DNA of 34,065 nucleotides from Reticulitermes lucifugus (Eukaryota > Arthropoda > Insecta > Blattodea > Rhinotermitidae): contig JAKCWW010006023.1 in assembly GCA_026260175.1 (NCBI GenBank), forward strand, positions 1 to 34,065. Direction: 5' to 3'. Position numbers and translations under genes: made by a program. The notes below the pieces were generated by a model. That model had not been told where the DNA came from. It ran no database searches and saw only the letters and a list, made by a program, of their open reading frames with translations. Of this stretch, positions 31,401 through 34,065 are shown one piece after another (within the stretch, counting starts at the first letter, position 1; each line of letters opens with the position of its first letter).

Positions 31401-33225
31401 ACCCTTGTGCAAACACTCCTCTGTGTGAGCAACACAATCTTCATTCAATACATGGATTGAAGTATTACACAGTATTTCATAATGATACACCTTGTAACAG
31501 TAGAACCATTGTACTCAGAATATTTAAAAAAAAATGGAAAATAACAACACAGTAATCTTACAAAGTAGTTTAGTGTGATGACAACACAAATGAATCAATG
31601 TAACTTGACAGAAAAGAAACACCTCTCTTGTGGAATTAGTGGTAGTAAAAACCGATAGGGTCTTGGATGCTTCAGAACTATAAAAGGCACCATGCTTTTA
31701 ACATTTACCAACAAAACAGATTTGTCCATTGAATCCATGGCCTTCCTCTGATTTCACAAATTCCTGGTAGACTGTGTTGGCTCCACTAGTTACTCTGGAG
31801 ACAGCATCCTGATACTCAGGGGTTGAGCTGGCAAATATGGGAATTGCACCAATAGGTATGGAGTCATGTGTCACATGGGGAGTGTCTGTACATGATGGAG
31901 ACACATCAAAGCTGTATGGGCTCAGGCTGAAACATGTGATATACCGGTTGATCAACGTGATGCTTCCAACCCAGGCCAGCAGGTGGAGGGACTGCACAAT
32001 TATTAAAAATCTGTAACTGGAACTGGAAAAATTTGATTTTTCAGTACACTTCATCCAACAGAAAGTTGACGTTACATATGAATAACTTACTAGCTTAGCT
32101 AATAAATGATAGTACATACAGTTCTTCTTGATACACTGAGAGTCACTCAGCTACTCAAAAAATTCCCTGCCTTTTATTGAATTTGAAGGCTCATTACCAT
32201 GTTAAAAAAGTCCTGGCATTCAACCATGTCCTAAGTCAGATAAATCCAATCCACACATTCATACCATTTCTTTCAGAAATATTACTAAGGTGAGAAACTT
32301 AAGCAGTTTGAGACTTACATATGAAATGGATATAAAACACAAGTCAGAATACCAGGAAGGGAGAGAATACTTGTGAGATTTTGCCGTACATGCGATAAGA
32401 CTAACACCAACCTTAAATATGGTGTGAGAATGTTGACTGGATTCATGTTACTTATGACAGGGTCCAATGATGAATTCTTGTGAATGTGGTAACAGGCTTT
32501 CAAATTCTATAAAAGGTAAAGAATTTCTTGAACAGATGAGAAAATATCATTTTCTCAAGACTTCCATGTAGTTAGTTAATTAGCATTACATTCAAATGGA
32601 ATCAGATACAATTGCCTGTCTTACCTAGAAAGAATTCCTAGACCCTCTGTACAAACGGAAGGGCATGAGATCAATCGGATGGCAATATGGCCAACCATGG
32701 ATGGATAGTGCTGCCTCATTACAGATTCAAAGGCTCCACGAAATGTTGTAATGTCAGATTTCTTAGCAGTCAAATCTACATTTGCATCTGTAATAGCGAC
32801 ACAGAGAACAAAGTAATCCCAAGTCATAGGCACAGATGGAGACATCAAAGAGCTCCTCACTCTTTCTGCAGTTACACATAATAATTAGATAAGGCTCATT
32901 AAACTACTTTCTGTGAATCACTCCATTACTTACATTTTGAAATGAATATTAAATTTATTTACAACTGTATTTTCACATAACAACATAACTGTATCTCACA
33001 AAACCAATTTTTCTTAATCTTCTAGTTAGATGACAAACTCCTCACCCAGAACACTGCCAGCATGTAGCACAAGTATGAGAACAGTGGTGCTACACACTGA
33101 ATGGTGAGACGGAGTCATGATGGGAGAGCCAGGACAAGACATATCCATACTGCTTCCCCCACCTATCATTCGACCTCTTTCACTGATGACTCGTTGCAAA
33201 AATGTCTGAGAGAAGATGCTGTCAG
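10357..33225 (-). CDS. rdgB: rdgB / PITPNM-type phosphatidylinositol transfer protein, 3' part of gene (15 exons)
   Basis: Seen: fifteen exons on the minus strand join in frame across 14 GT-AG introns to give about 835 residues. Recognisable blocks are the linker ending in [25 protein letters not shown], the DDHD-domain blocks [31 protein letters not shown] and [14 protein letters not shown], and the LNS2 blocks [12 protein letters not shown] and [18 protein letters not shown]. This order is that of class IIA PI transfer proteins (Drosophila rdgB, vertebrate PITPNM1-3). Family knowledge: these proteins sit at ER-plasma membrane contacts, move PI and phosphatidic acid, and sustain the phosphoinositide cycle in photoreceptors. 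LNS2 senses phosphatidic acid. The lipase-type GxSxG serine position reads GDGVG here, so phospholipase activity is not expected. The N-terminal PITP domain and FFAT motif are absent because the gene continues past the right edge. Intron lengths from 5' to 3' are about 258, 698, 1270, 2002, 939, 616, 557, 511, 2086, 1608, 782, 3817, 366 and 4849 bases. Confidence 0.95.
11630..11745 (-). repeat. degenerate dispersed repeat with SSETSV...HIPED type translation
   Basis: On the minus strand one frame gives [20 protein letters not shown], which resembles the HIPEDxxLHxHRxENLKSH artefact peptide often mis-annotated in cockroach and termite genomes (from memory). Upstream lies CTGGAAGGTGAAGGCTCTG, a decayed form of the CTGAAGATGG, stem, GAAAC hairpin seen in the copies at 18.5, 21.1 and 31.0 kb. 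Family assignment is inference. Confidence 0.45.
12770..13056 (+). pseudogene. mariner-type transposase C-terminal relic
   Basis: From 12770 the frame reads [20 protein letters not shown] then WEALPHP. It shifts near 12840 into the frame [20 protein letters not shown] then [20 protein letters not shown], ending [16 protein letters not shown] before a stop. NARPH, WExLPHPPYSPDxSPxDFxLFPxLKEPLRG and the final CxxxxGxY are the standard C-terminal blocks of mariner transposases. The frameshift, the altered catalytic-region residues (NARPQ, IPPHF) and the missing N-terminal half make it a dead fragment. It lies inside the last rdgB intron on the opposite strand. Confidence 0.82.
14454..15098 (-). 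CDS. unassigned 214-codon open frame in the last rdgB intron
   Basis: The longest open frame in the window outside recognised exons, on the same strand as rdgB and only 226 bases after the exon 14 donor. It begins [20 protein letters not shown] and has two hydrophobic stretches ([16 protein letters not shown] near residues 14-29 and [20 protein letters not shown] near 58-77). About eleven cysteines are scattered through it. I recognise no family or motif. In a transcript retaining the last intron it would be 3' UTR. Composition is AT-driven (many I, L, N, K and F), so chance is the leading explanation, although the length is unusual for this base composition. Confidence 0.15.
   Translation of the reverse strand: MFEAHTMKSHYHILLGIFLTMIYLEIGIINKLNKNNFCLDKDNCFAKMKEERKKSRKVFAFLILSNMTCVYLINYILLLHLLAQVCLHTTQVLQSAAFCTNWPSDIDSNGIVSAVNFCKASSDYPYKENMNTEHSVLYFTFRNQLSIITCFFHKTHVNEDNEIYDIVKSMKLKGLMCVFNFCWKLIKFTLVVNVYGTKNNCSLPWFFLYTRMLI
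15324..15598 (-). CDS. rdgB: rdgB exon 14 of window (end of LNS2, basic tail)
   Basis: Acceptor TGTGGTACAG and donor GTGAGG. It reads [20 protein letters not shown], then [20 protein letters not shown], and ends [13 protein letters not shown], visible residues 706-797 with the last codon split. [11 protein letters not shown] and QIFIVGR close the LNS2 fold. The donor overlaps a potential stop: if the intron is retained the frame reads AGG TGA and ends at 15320. If spliced, AG joins the first base of the next exon and again gives R. The spliced form is preferred because vertebrate homologues continue well past this point. Confidence 0.94.
15965..16145 (-). CDS. rdgB: rdgB exon 13 of window (LNS2 core)
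   Basis: Acceptor TTAACTGTTTCAG and donor GTATGT. It reads [20 protein letters not shown], then [20 protein letters not shown], and ends [12 protein letters not shown], visible residues 645-705. These are among the most conserved residues in the rdgB/PITPNM family. A 3.8-kb intron with a mariner relic and a tandem repeat separates it from the preceding exon. Confidence 0.97.
16982..17091. repeat. 14-bp perfect inverted repeat with an 82-base loop
   Basis: AGCCTGGTAGAAAT at 16982-16995 is the exact reverse complement of ATTTCTACCAGGCT at 17078-17091. The right arm abuts the start of the tandem repeat array. Confidence 0.6.
17091..17505 (+). repeat. tandem repeat, about four units of about 103 bp
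   Basis: Units start near 17091, 17194, 17298 and 17398. Each contains, in order, a GTAATxCTGAAACTG-like block (replaced by TTxGAATxCAGGA in units 3 and 4), TTCAGTTGCTG, ATACAGCAATGGTATCC and CATTGTGAAATCTCAC, with 10-25 percent divergence. The decay between units indicates an old minisatellite or satellite fragment. Confidence 0.8.
17850..18420 (+). pseudogene. mariner-type transposase relic with internal deletion
   Basis: The first segment reads [20 protein letters not shown], then [20 protein letters not shown], the N-terminal helix-turn-helix of mariner transposases (KFCYKLGKTxxEM, RTQTFxWFxRF). With frameshifts it continues into [20 protein letters not shown], then TDEQNQQ. It then jumps straight to [20 protein letters not shown], the C-terminal PPYSPDLAPCDFFLFPK block. 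The central catalytic part, including the first aspartates, is missing, and the last D reads A. It is clearly inactive. It differs from the 12.8-kb relic ([14 protein letters not shown] against [13 protein letters not shown]), so the two are separate insertions. Confidence 0.85.
18451..18690 (-). repeat. dispersed repeat family 1, copy a (hammerhead-like core)
   Basis: On the minus strand the copy contains a hairpin GGGAC (18558-18554) and GTCCC (18544-18540) followed by GAAAC (18539-18535). It continues ATCAGTAAACAATTACC, then CCCCAGAAGACC, and ends near AGAAGCCTGAAATC. The same order, with substitutions, appears at 21.11-21.23 kb (minus) and 21.23-21.33 kb (plus). The core preceding the hairpin reads CGAGGAT where the family has CTGAAGAT. 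Confidence 0.7.
18771..19470 (+). repeat. A-rich low-complexity tract
   Basis: About 700 bases strongly biased to A on the plus strand, made of AAATAAA- and AAATTAAA-like words. It includes a 19-base unit (AAACAAAAATATGAAATTG) repeated 2.5 times at 19301-19350. An ambiguous base is present at 18887 in a G run. No coding content. Confidence 0.85.
19504..19525 (+). other. G-quadruplex-forming G tract
   Basis: Four G runs of 3, 4, 5 and 7 separated by single T residues. This is a textbook intramolecular quadruplex pattern on the strand opposite rdgB. Another G-rich stretch (GGGGGGAGGGGGGG) follows near 19663. Confidence 0.7.
19963..20112 (-). CDS. rdgB: rdgB exon 12 of window (start of LNS2 domain)
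   Basis: Acceptor CTTTTATTCAG and donor GTGAGT. It reads [20 protein letters not shown], then [20 protein letters not shown], and ends VRAGAVDIV, visible residues 596-644. SIDGS stands where lipin phosphatases carry DxDxT. The second catalytic Asp is absent, so as in other PITPNM proteins this domain should bind phosphatidic acid rather than hydrolyse it. Confidence 0.96.
20472..20709. mobile_element. 238-bp non-autonomous hAT element with 8-bp target duplications
   Basis: The left end CAAAGGCATAGTTCGGGTGT and the reverse complement of the right end, CAGTAGCATAGCTAGG, are decayed versions of the CAGTGGCGTAGCTAGG terminal repeat known from a group of hAT elements. The flanks are GGACTGTG (20464-20471) and GGACTACG (20710-20717), 6 of 8 bases identical, which is the hAT duplication length. 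The interior is more GC-rich than the surroundings (GCGGCCGCCCTGGGC) and holds no transposase. It sits in the 782-base rdgB intron between window exons 11 and 12. Confidence 0.78.
20752..20788 (+). repeat. AAAAT microsatellite
   Basis: CTAAAAATAAAAATAAAAAT and onward: about six units of a pentamer/hexamer A-rich repeat, 35 bases after the hAT element. Confidence 0.9.
20895..21051 (-). CDS. rdgB: rdgB exon 11 of window
   Basis: Acceptor TACATATTTTCAG and donor GTAAGA. It reads [20 protein letters not shown], then [20 protein letters not shown], and ends GMYPIKMVV, visible residues 543-594. The fold is a beta-rich module just before LNS2 in PITPNM (TGEKVDI, TEVTxxxGRITY and YPVKMVVRGD blocks). 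The split codon gives R, and the next exon continues GDH. Confidence 0.96.
21110..21330. repeat. dispersed repeat family 1, inverted pair (copies b and c)
   Basis: The left arm 21131-21213 and right arm 21226-21327 are inverted copies. Reverse-complemented, the right arm reads GAGGTCTTTG, GGGTTGTTACACAGC, GACAGCCTAT and CTTCAAGGG. The left arm reads AAGGTCTTCA, GGGTTGTTACCCAGC, GACAGCCTAT and CTTCAGGGG. On the minus strand copy b holds CTGAAGA, then the hairpin TGGGA and TCCCA, then AAAATG. On the plus strand copy c holds TTGAAGG, a decayed hairpin, GAAATGTCAGTAAATAACTA. It lies in the rdgB intron just before window exon 11 in coordinate order. Confidence 0.75.
21331..22659 (-). other. remainder of rdgB intron between window exons 10 and 11
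   Basis: AT-rich sequence with no coding block or repeat that I recognise. Confidence 0.6.
22660..22768 (-). CDS. rdgB: rdgB exon 10 of window
   Basis: Acceptor TTCTTCTTTTCAG. The donor GTTAGC is the weakest in the set. It reads [20 protein letters not shown] then [16 protein letters not shown], visible residues 507-542, the NVTANHRAxDV and RFMYGPLDM blocks of PITPNM. It starts in phase 0 and ends with one base that forms GGG with the next exon. Confidence 0.95.
22990..23185 (-). mobile_element. tRNA-derived SINE-like copy
   Basis: On the minus strand a polymerase III A box, TGGCATAGCAGT (23179-23168), is followed about 44 bases later by a B-box-like GGTTTGATTCTC (23136-23125). This is tRNA spacing. 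The rest of the tRNA does not fold into a full cloverleaf that I could complete by eye. The downstream body includes a T run (about 23092-23100). Confidence 0.6.
23205..23385 (-). mobile_element. SINE-like copy, shortened head
   Basis: On the minus strand TAGCCCAGTAGAG (A-box-like, near 23375) is followed after a reduced spacing by TATTCAAATCTCATC (B-box-like, near 23353). A body containing TTACGATGCTGATCAGCC follows. It is adjacent to and in the same orientation as the previous copy. Confidence 0.45.
24855..24971 (-). CDS. rdgB: rdgB exon 9 of window
   Basis: Acceptor TTTATGTTGCAG and donor GTATGG, phase 0 at both ends. It reads [20 protein letters not shown] and ends [18 protein letters not shown], visible residues 468-506. 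The SPxxPREKWxxKRTxVKL stretch links DDHD to LNS2 in all PITPNM proteins. Confidence 0.95.
25483..25631 (-). CDS. rdgB: rdgB exon 8 of window (end of DDHD domain)
   Basis: Acceptor TGTGTTTGCAG and donor GTGAGA. It reads [20 protein letters not shown], then [20 protein letters not shown], and ends DVIAFILRQ in phase 0 (visible residues 419-467). The LFHASYW and SSDV blocks carry the final His and Asp of the DDHD motif. The plus-strand open frame at 25450-26007 is only an antisense shadow of this exon. Confidence 0.97.
25920..25931 (+). repeat. G homopolymer run (12 bases)
   Basis: Twelve consecutive G residues in an intron: prone to slippage and assembly length error. Confidence 0.85.
26088..26118 (+). 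repeat. TA and TTTA microsatellite
   Basis: TATATATATATATATA followed by TTTATTTATTTTTATA, in the intron between window exons 7 and 8. Confidence 0.85.
26189..26344 (-). CDS. rdgB: rdgB exon 7 of window
   Basis: Acceptor TTTTTCTTGTAG and donor GTAAGT. It reads [20 protein letters not shown], continues through [20 protein letters not shown], and ends [10 protein letters not shown], visible residues 367-417. The RRMSE block is shared with vertebrate PITPNM and is followed by a serine-rich segment. The split codon with the next exon gives L. Confidence 0.93.
26961..27131 (-). CDS. rdgB: rdgB exon 6 of window (DDHD core)
   Basis: Acceptor CTCATTCTGCAG and donor GTAAGT. It reads [20 protein letters not shown], then [20 protein letters not shown], and ends [16 protein letters not shown], visible residues 310-365. 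[17 protein letters not shown] contains one of the aspartates for which the DDHD domain is named. [10 protein letters not shown] is a further family block. Confidence 0.96.
27420..27590 (+). mobile_element. tRNA-derived SINE-like copy
   Basis: On the plus strand TAGGGTGCAGTAGTGG (27436-27451) fits an A box, and GGGTTTCATATAAG about 44 bases later fits a decayed B box. The body from 27498 (CAGAATTTCTTTACCAGCTG, then TTTCTCAAAATTCCATGTG) is clearly related to 32518-32590. Confidence 0.5.
27864..27952. repeat. CA-rich alternating purine-pyrimidine tract with hairpin
   Basis: ATGTGCAAACACAC (27864-27877) pairs exactly with GTGTGTTTGCACAT (27890-27903) across a 12-base loop. It is followed by GCATGCAAATGTGC and CGCACGCGCGCGTGCACGCA, then a CA run. 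Long purine-pyrimidine alternation favours Z-DNA. Confidence 0.85.
28071..28180 (-). CDS. rdgB: rdgB exon 5 of window (DDHD core)
   Basis: Acceptor TTGATTGTTGCAG and donor GTGAGC. It reads [20 protein letters not shown] then [16 protein letters not shown], visible residues 273-308. The FxVSDFFxFGSPLxLVLA string is the signature of the DDHD domain in rdgB/PITPNM. A CA-rich microsatellite lies about 120 bases downstream in the following intron. Confidence 0.96.
28181..30182 (-). other. rdgB intron between window exons 4 and 5 (2.0 kb)
   Basis: Contains a SINE-like copy at 29741-30022. The remaining sequence (28.2-29.7 kb) shows no recognisable feature. Confidence 0.65.
29741..30022 (-). mobile_element. 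tRNA-derived SINE-like copy
   Basis: On the minus strand TAGCATAGTTTAA (A box, ending at 30022) is followed about 44 bases later by TAGTTCAAATC (B box, 29980-29970). The body includes ACTCACTTCCATCTAGTGCC and ends CACAACTTTACCTT. The same body blocks recur at 33450-33690, which defines a family of about 280 bases. Confidence 0.68.
30183..30438 (-). CDS. rdgB: rdgB exon 4 of window (degenerate lipase elbow, variable linker)
   Basis: Acceptor CTTCATATCAG and donor GTGAAT. It begins [16 protein letters not shown], the position of the GxSxG elbow in active DDHD phospholipases, with Gly where the nucleophile Ser would be. A low-conservation acidic and basic linker follows, ending in APRRRSSST (visible residues 187-271). 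The linker is a plausible phosphorylation region, which is inference. It ends in phase 2, and the first base of the next exon completes a serine codon. Confidence 0.93.
30439..31708 (-). other. rdgB intron between window exons 3 and 4 (1.27 kb)
   Basis: A third of it is the inverted repeat at 30998-31363. The remainder is AT-rich without recognisable content. Confidence 0.65.
30998..31363. repeat. large fold-back inverted repeat with 26-bp perfect centre and hammerhead-like cores
   Basis: Arms 30998-31205 and 31210-31363 are separated by only CTAT. The innermost 26 bp (31180-31205 and 31210-31235) are perfectly complementary. Outer blocks are also paired (CAACAAATAATCC, CAATATCAACAGCTACATGT, GGGCTGTACA). 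The left arm has insertions of about 15 and 40 bases. Each arm carries a 54-base core (31033-31086 minus; 31275-31328 plus): ACAGC, C(C)GATGA-like, hairpin TGGCTA and TAGCT, (G)GAAC or AAAAC, ATGTA, GCTGT. It could be a fold-back element or two copies of a retroelement-derived repeat joined head to head. Confidence 0.85.
31709..31926 (-). CDS. rdgB: rdgB exon 3 of window (start of DDHD region)
   Basis: Acceptor CATGTTTCAG and donor GTAAAT. It reads [17 protein letters not shown], then [20 protein letters not shown], and ends [12 protein letters not shown], visible residues 114-186. The LSPYS and PEYQDAV blocks and the FNGQICFVG strand are diagnostic of the PITPNM family. The strand leads into the degenerate lipase elbow completed in the next exon. 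Confidence 0.95.
32518..32592 (+). repeat. SINE body fragment related to 27498-27570
   Basis: AAAGAATTTCTTGAACAGAT and TTTCTCAAGACTTCCATGTA align with the 27.5-kb copy in order and spacing. No A or B box was recognised upstream. Confidence 0.5.
32625..32787 (-). CDS. rdgB: rdgB exon 2 of window
   Basis: Acceptor CGCTATTACAG and donor GTAAGA. It reads [19 protein letters not shown] and continues through [19 protein letters not shown] to [14 protein letters not shown], visible residues 61-113. This is the conserved stretch after VLD in PITPNM proteins (ADVxTLxxTFESVxRxHYP pattern). It starts with two bases and ends with two bases of split codons, matching both neighbours. Confidence 0.94.
33046..33225 (-). 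CDS. rdgB: rdgB exon 1 of window (pre-DDHD linker)
   Basis: Acceptor ATATTGCAG precedes CTGACAGC, and donor GTGAGG follows. The exon begins with two bases of a split codon and ends with one base. It reads [18 protein letters not shown], then a glycine/serine/proline stretch, and ends [14 protein letters not shown]. The split codon with the next exon gives D, making the family-typical VLD. It encodes visible residues 1-59. The upstream partner exon must end in phase 1 and was not found in the 840 bases to the right. Confidence 0.93.
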
Positions 33226-34065
33226 CTGCAATATATCAAACACAAGAAAAAATTATATAGACATTACACACTAAAGGCTACATCTTTTCAAGAACTGTAT
33301 GCTGCAATTTTAAAGCCACTATGTAACACACAGCATGGCTCAGTATTTCTGATGGTCCTTCCACACAAAGTAGAAATTCAACCACTACTGCTACAGATCA
33401 AATCCCAGTTAGTGAATAAGCTTCTGTGATGTTTGCTTCTCTATTATCAAAGGTAAAGTTGTCTCCTTGTTTAAGCAGAATATGACACAAAGACTACATA
33501 AAGGGGAGTGGAGGATATTCCATGTATCATTAACTTTGGTCCTAGATGGAGGTGAGTGGTCAGCTTTACACTATGGTGGCACCAAAGCTGCTTTAAATAT
33601 GGTGACAAAGTGAAAAATTCTTTTTCCTGCCACAAATTAAATCCTGGTCTTCCAGCCCATAGTCATTCACTGTAGTGATGCAGTTATTCAGTGACTGTAC
33701 ATGTAAAACATGTCATATCATGCCTAAATGTAAAAGTATGGCAGATAAAGATAAAACATGTTCACATTTAAAAATAACAAAGCCAGTTTTCAATGGACAA
33801 AATGGCATGACAGTCTTACTCTGTGAATTCAGGTACAACATGCCTTGATACCACTGAAGTTTGCAAAGTCCCTATGTTCACACTCCATCTATAGAAAATG
33901 ACTTATTACAAGCTGTATTAAGGAGATTCAAGAAGAATATTACACTGTTCTATGCACTGGACACCAGTCTAAAAATGAATAAATCTCAGCCAACACATTG
34001 CCTTTATATTTAATCAATGTGATTCAAATGCTTCACTCAACATTTCATATATATATATATATATA
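33226..34065. other. partial rdgB intron at the right edge
   Basis: No exon ending in phase 1 with a family-like peptide was found. The stretch holds a SINE-like copy (33450-33690) and ends in an AT dinucleotide run (34047-34065) that continues out of the window. Confidence 0.6.
33450..33690 (-). mobile_element. SINE-like copy, same family as 29741-30022
   Basis: Shared blocks on the minus strand are GACCACTCACCTCCATCTAG, AAAGTTAATGATACATGG, CCACTCCC and CAACTTTACCTT. The head is decayed: CTGCATCACTACAGTG resembles an A box, with GGATTTAATTTG near the B-box position. Confidence 0.6.

Noticed and set aside
31698-32117. Single 139-codon open frame as one exon
   Set aside because: Only 31709-31926 matches rdgB. 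The upstream part precedes the acceptor at 31927, and the downstream GKC-stop is read-through past the donor.

Overview
The window is arthropod nuclear DNA, most likely from a hemimetabolous insect; a cockroach or termite is my guess from the repeat families and is not proven. It is AT-rich, with long introns, GT-AG splicing, and remnants of many transposable element classes. No bacterial, organellar or viral gene organisation is seen. Two ambiguous bases (75 and 18887) suggest a draft assembly.

The only gene I can support runs on the minus strand from beyond the right edge to about 10.36 kb. It is the insect orthologue of retinal degeneration B (rdgB), the class IIA membrane-associated phosphatidylinositol transfer protein called PITPNM in vertebrates. 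Fifteen coding exons were built by hand. All 14 introns between them are GT-AG, and all 14 junctions keep the reading frame. Together they give about 835 residues: the linker, the DDHD domain, the LNS2 domain and a basic, serine-rich C-terminus. The N-terminal PITP domain and FFAT region (roughly 400 residues in relatives) must lie to the right of the window. The last coding exon (10357-10474) is 4.8 kb from the previous one and is easily missed, because reading through the preceding donor gives an immediate stop.

The introns and the 3' flank hold transposon debris. There is a non-LTR reverse transcriptase fragment at the left edge, a pogo/Tigger-like transposase relic (about 2.97-3.56 kb), and two mariner-type transposase relics (12.77-13.06 and 17.85-18.42 kb). 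A 238-bp non-autonomous hAT element with recognisable 8-bp target duplications sits at 20.47-20.71 kb. There are several tRNA-derived SINE-like copies (23.0-23.4, 27.4, 29.7-30.0 and 33.45-33.7 kb), a four-unit tandem repeat with a period of about 103 bp (17.09-17.5 kb), and assorted microsatellites.

The least ordinary structures are two repeat families that each occur as an inverted pair (21.13-21.33 and 31.0-31.36 kb), with further dispersed relatives at 18.45-18.69 and perhaps 11.6-11.75 kb. Their shared core reads like a CTGANGA, stem, GAAAC hairpin. This recalls the hammerhead-ribozyme motifs known from Penelope-like retroelements, but with one extra U, so function is doubtful. In the 31-kb pair the stem I pairing and the stem II hairpin are both visible.

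The 3' flank from about 0.5 to 10.3 kb holds no gene I can support. It probably includes the rdgB 3' UTR next to 10.36 kb, and otherwise old repeats and microsatellites.
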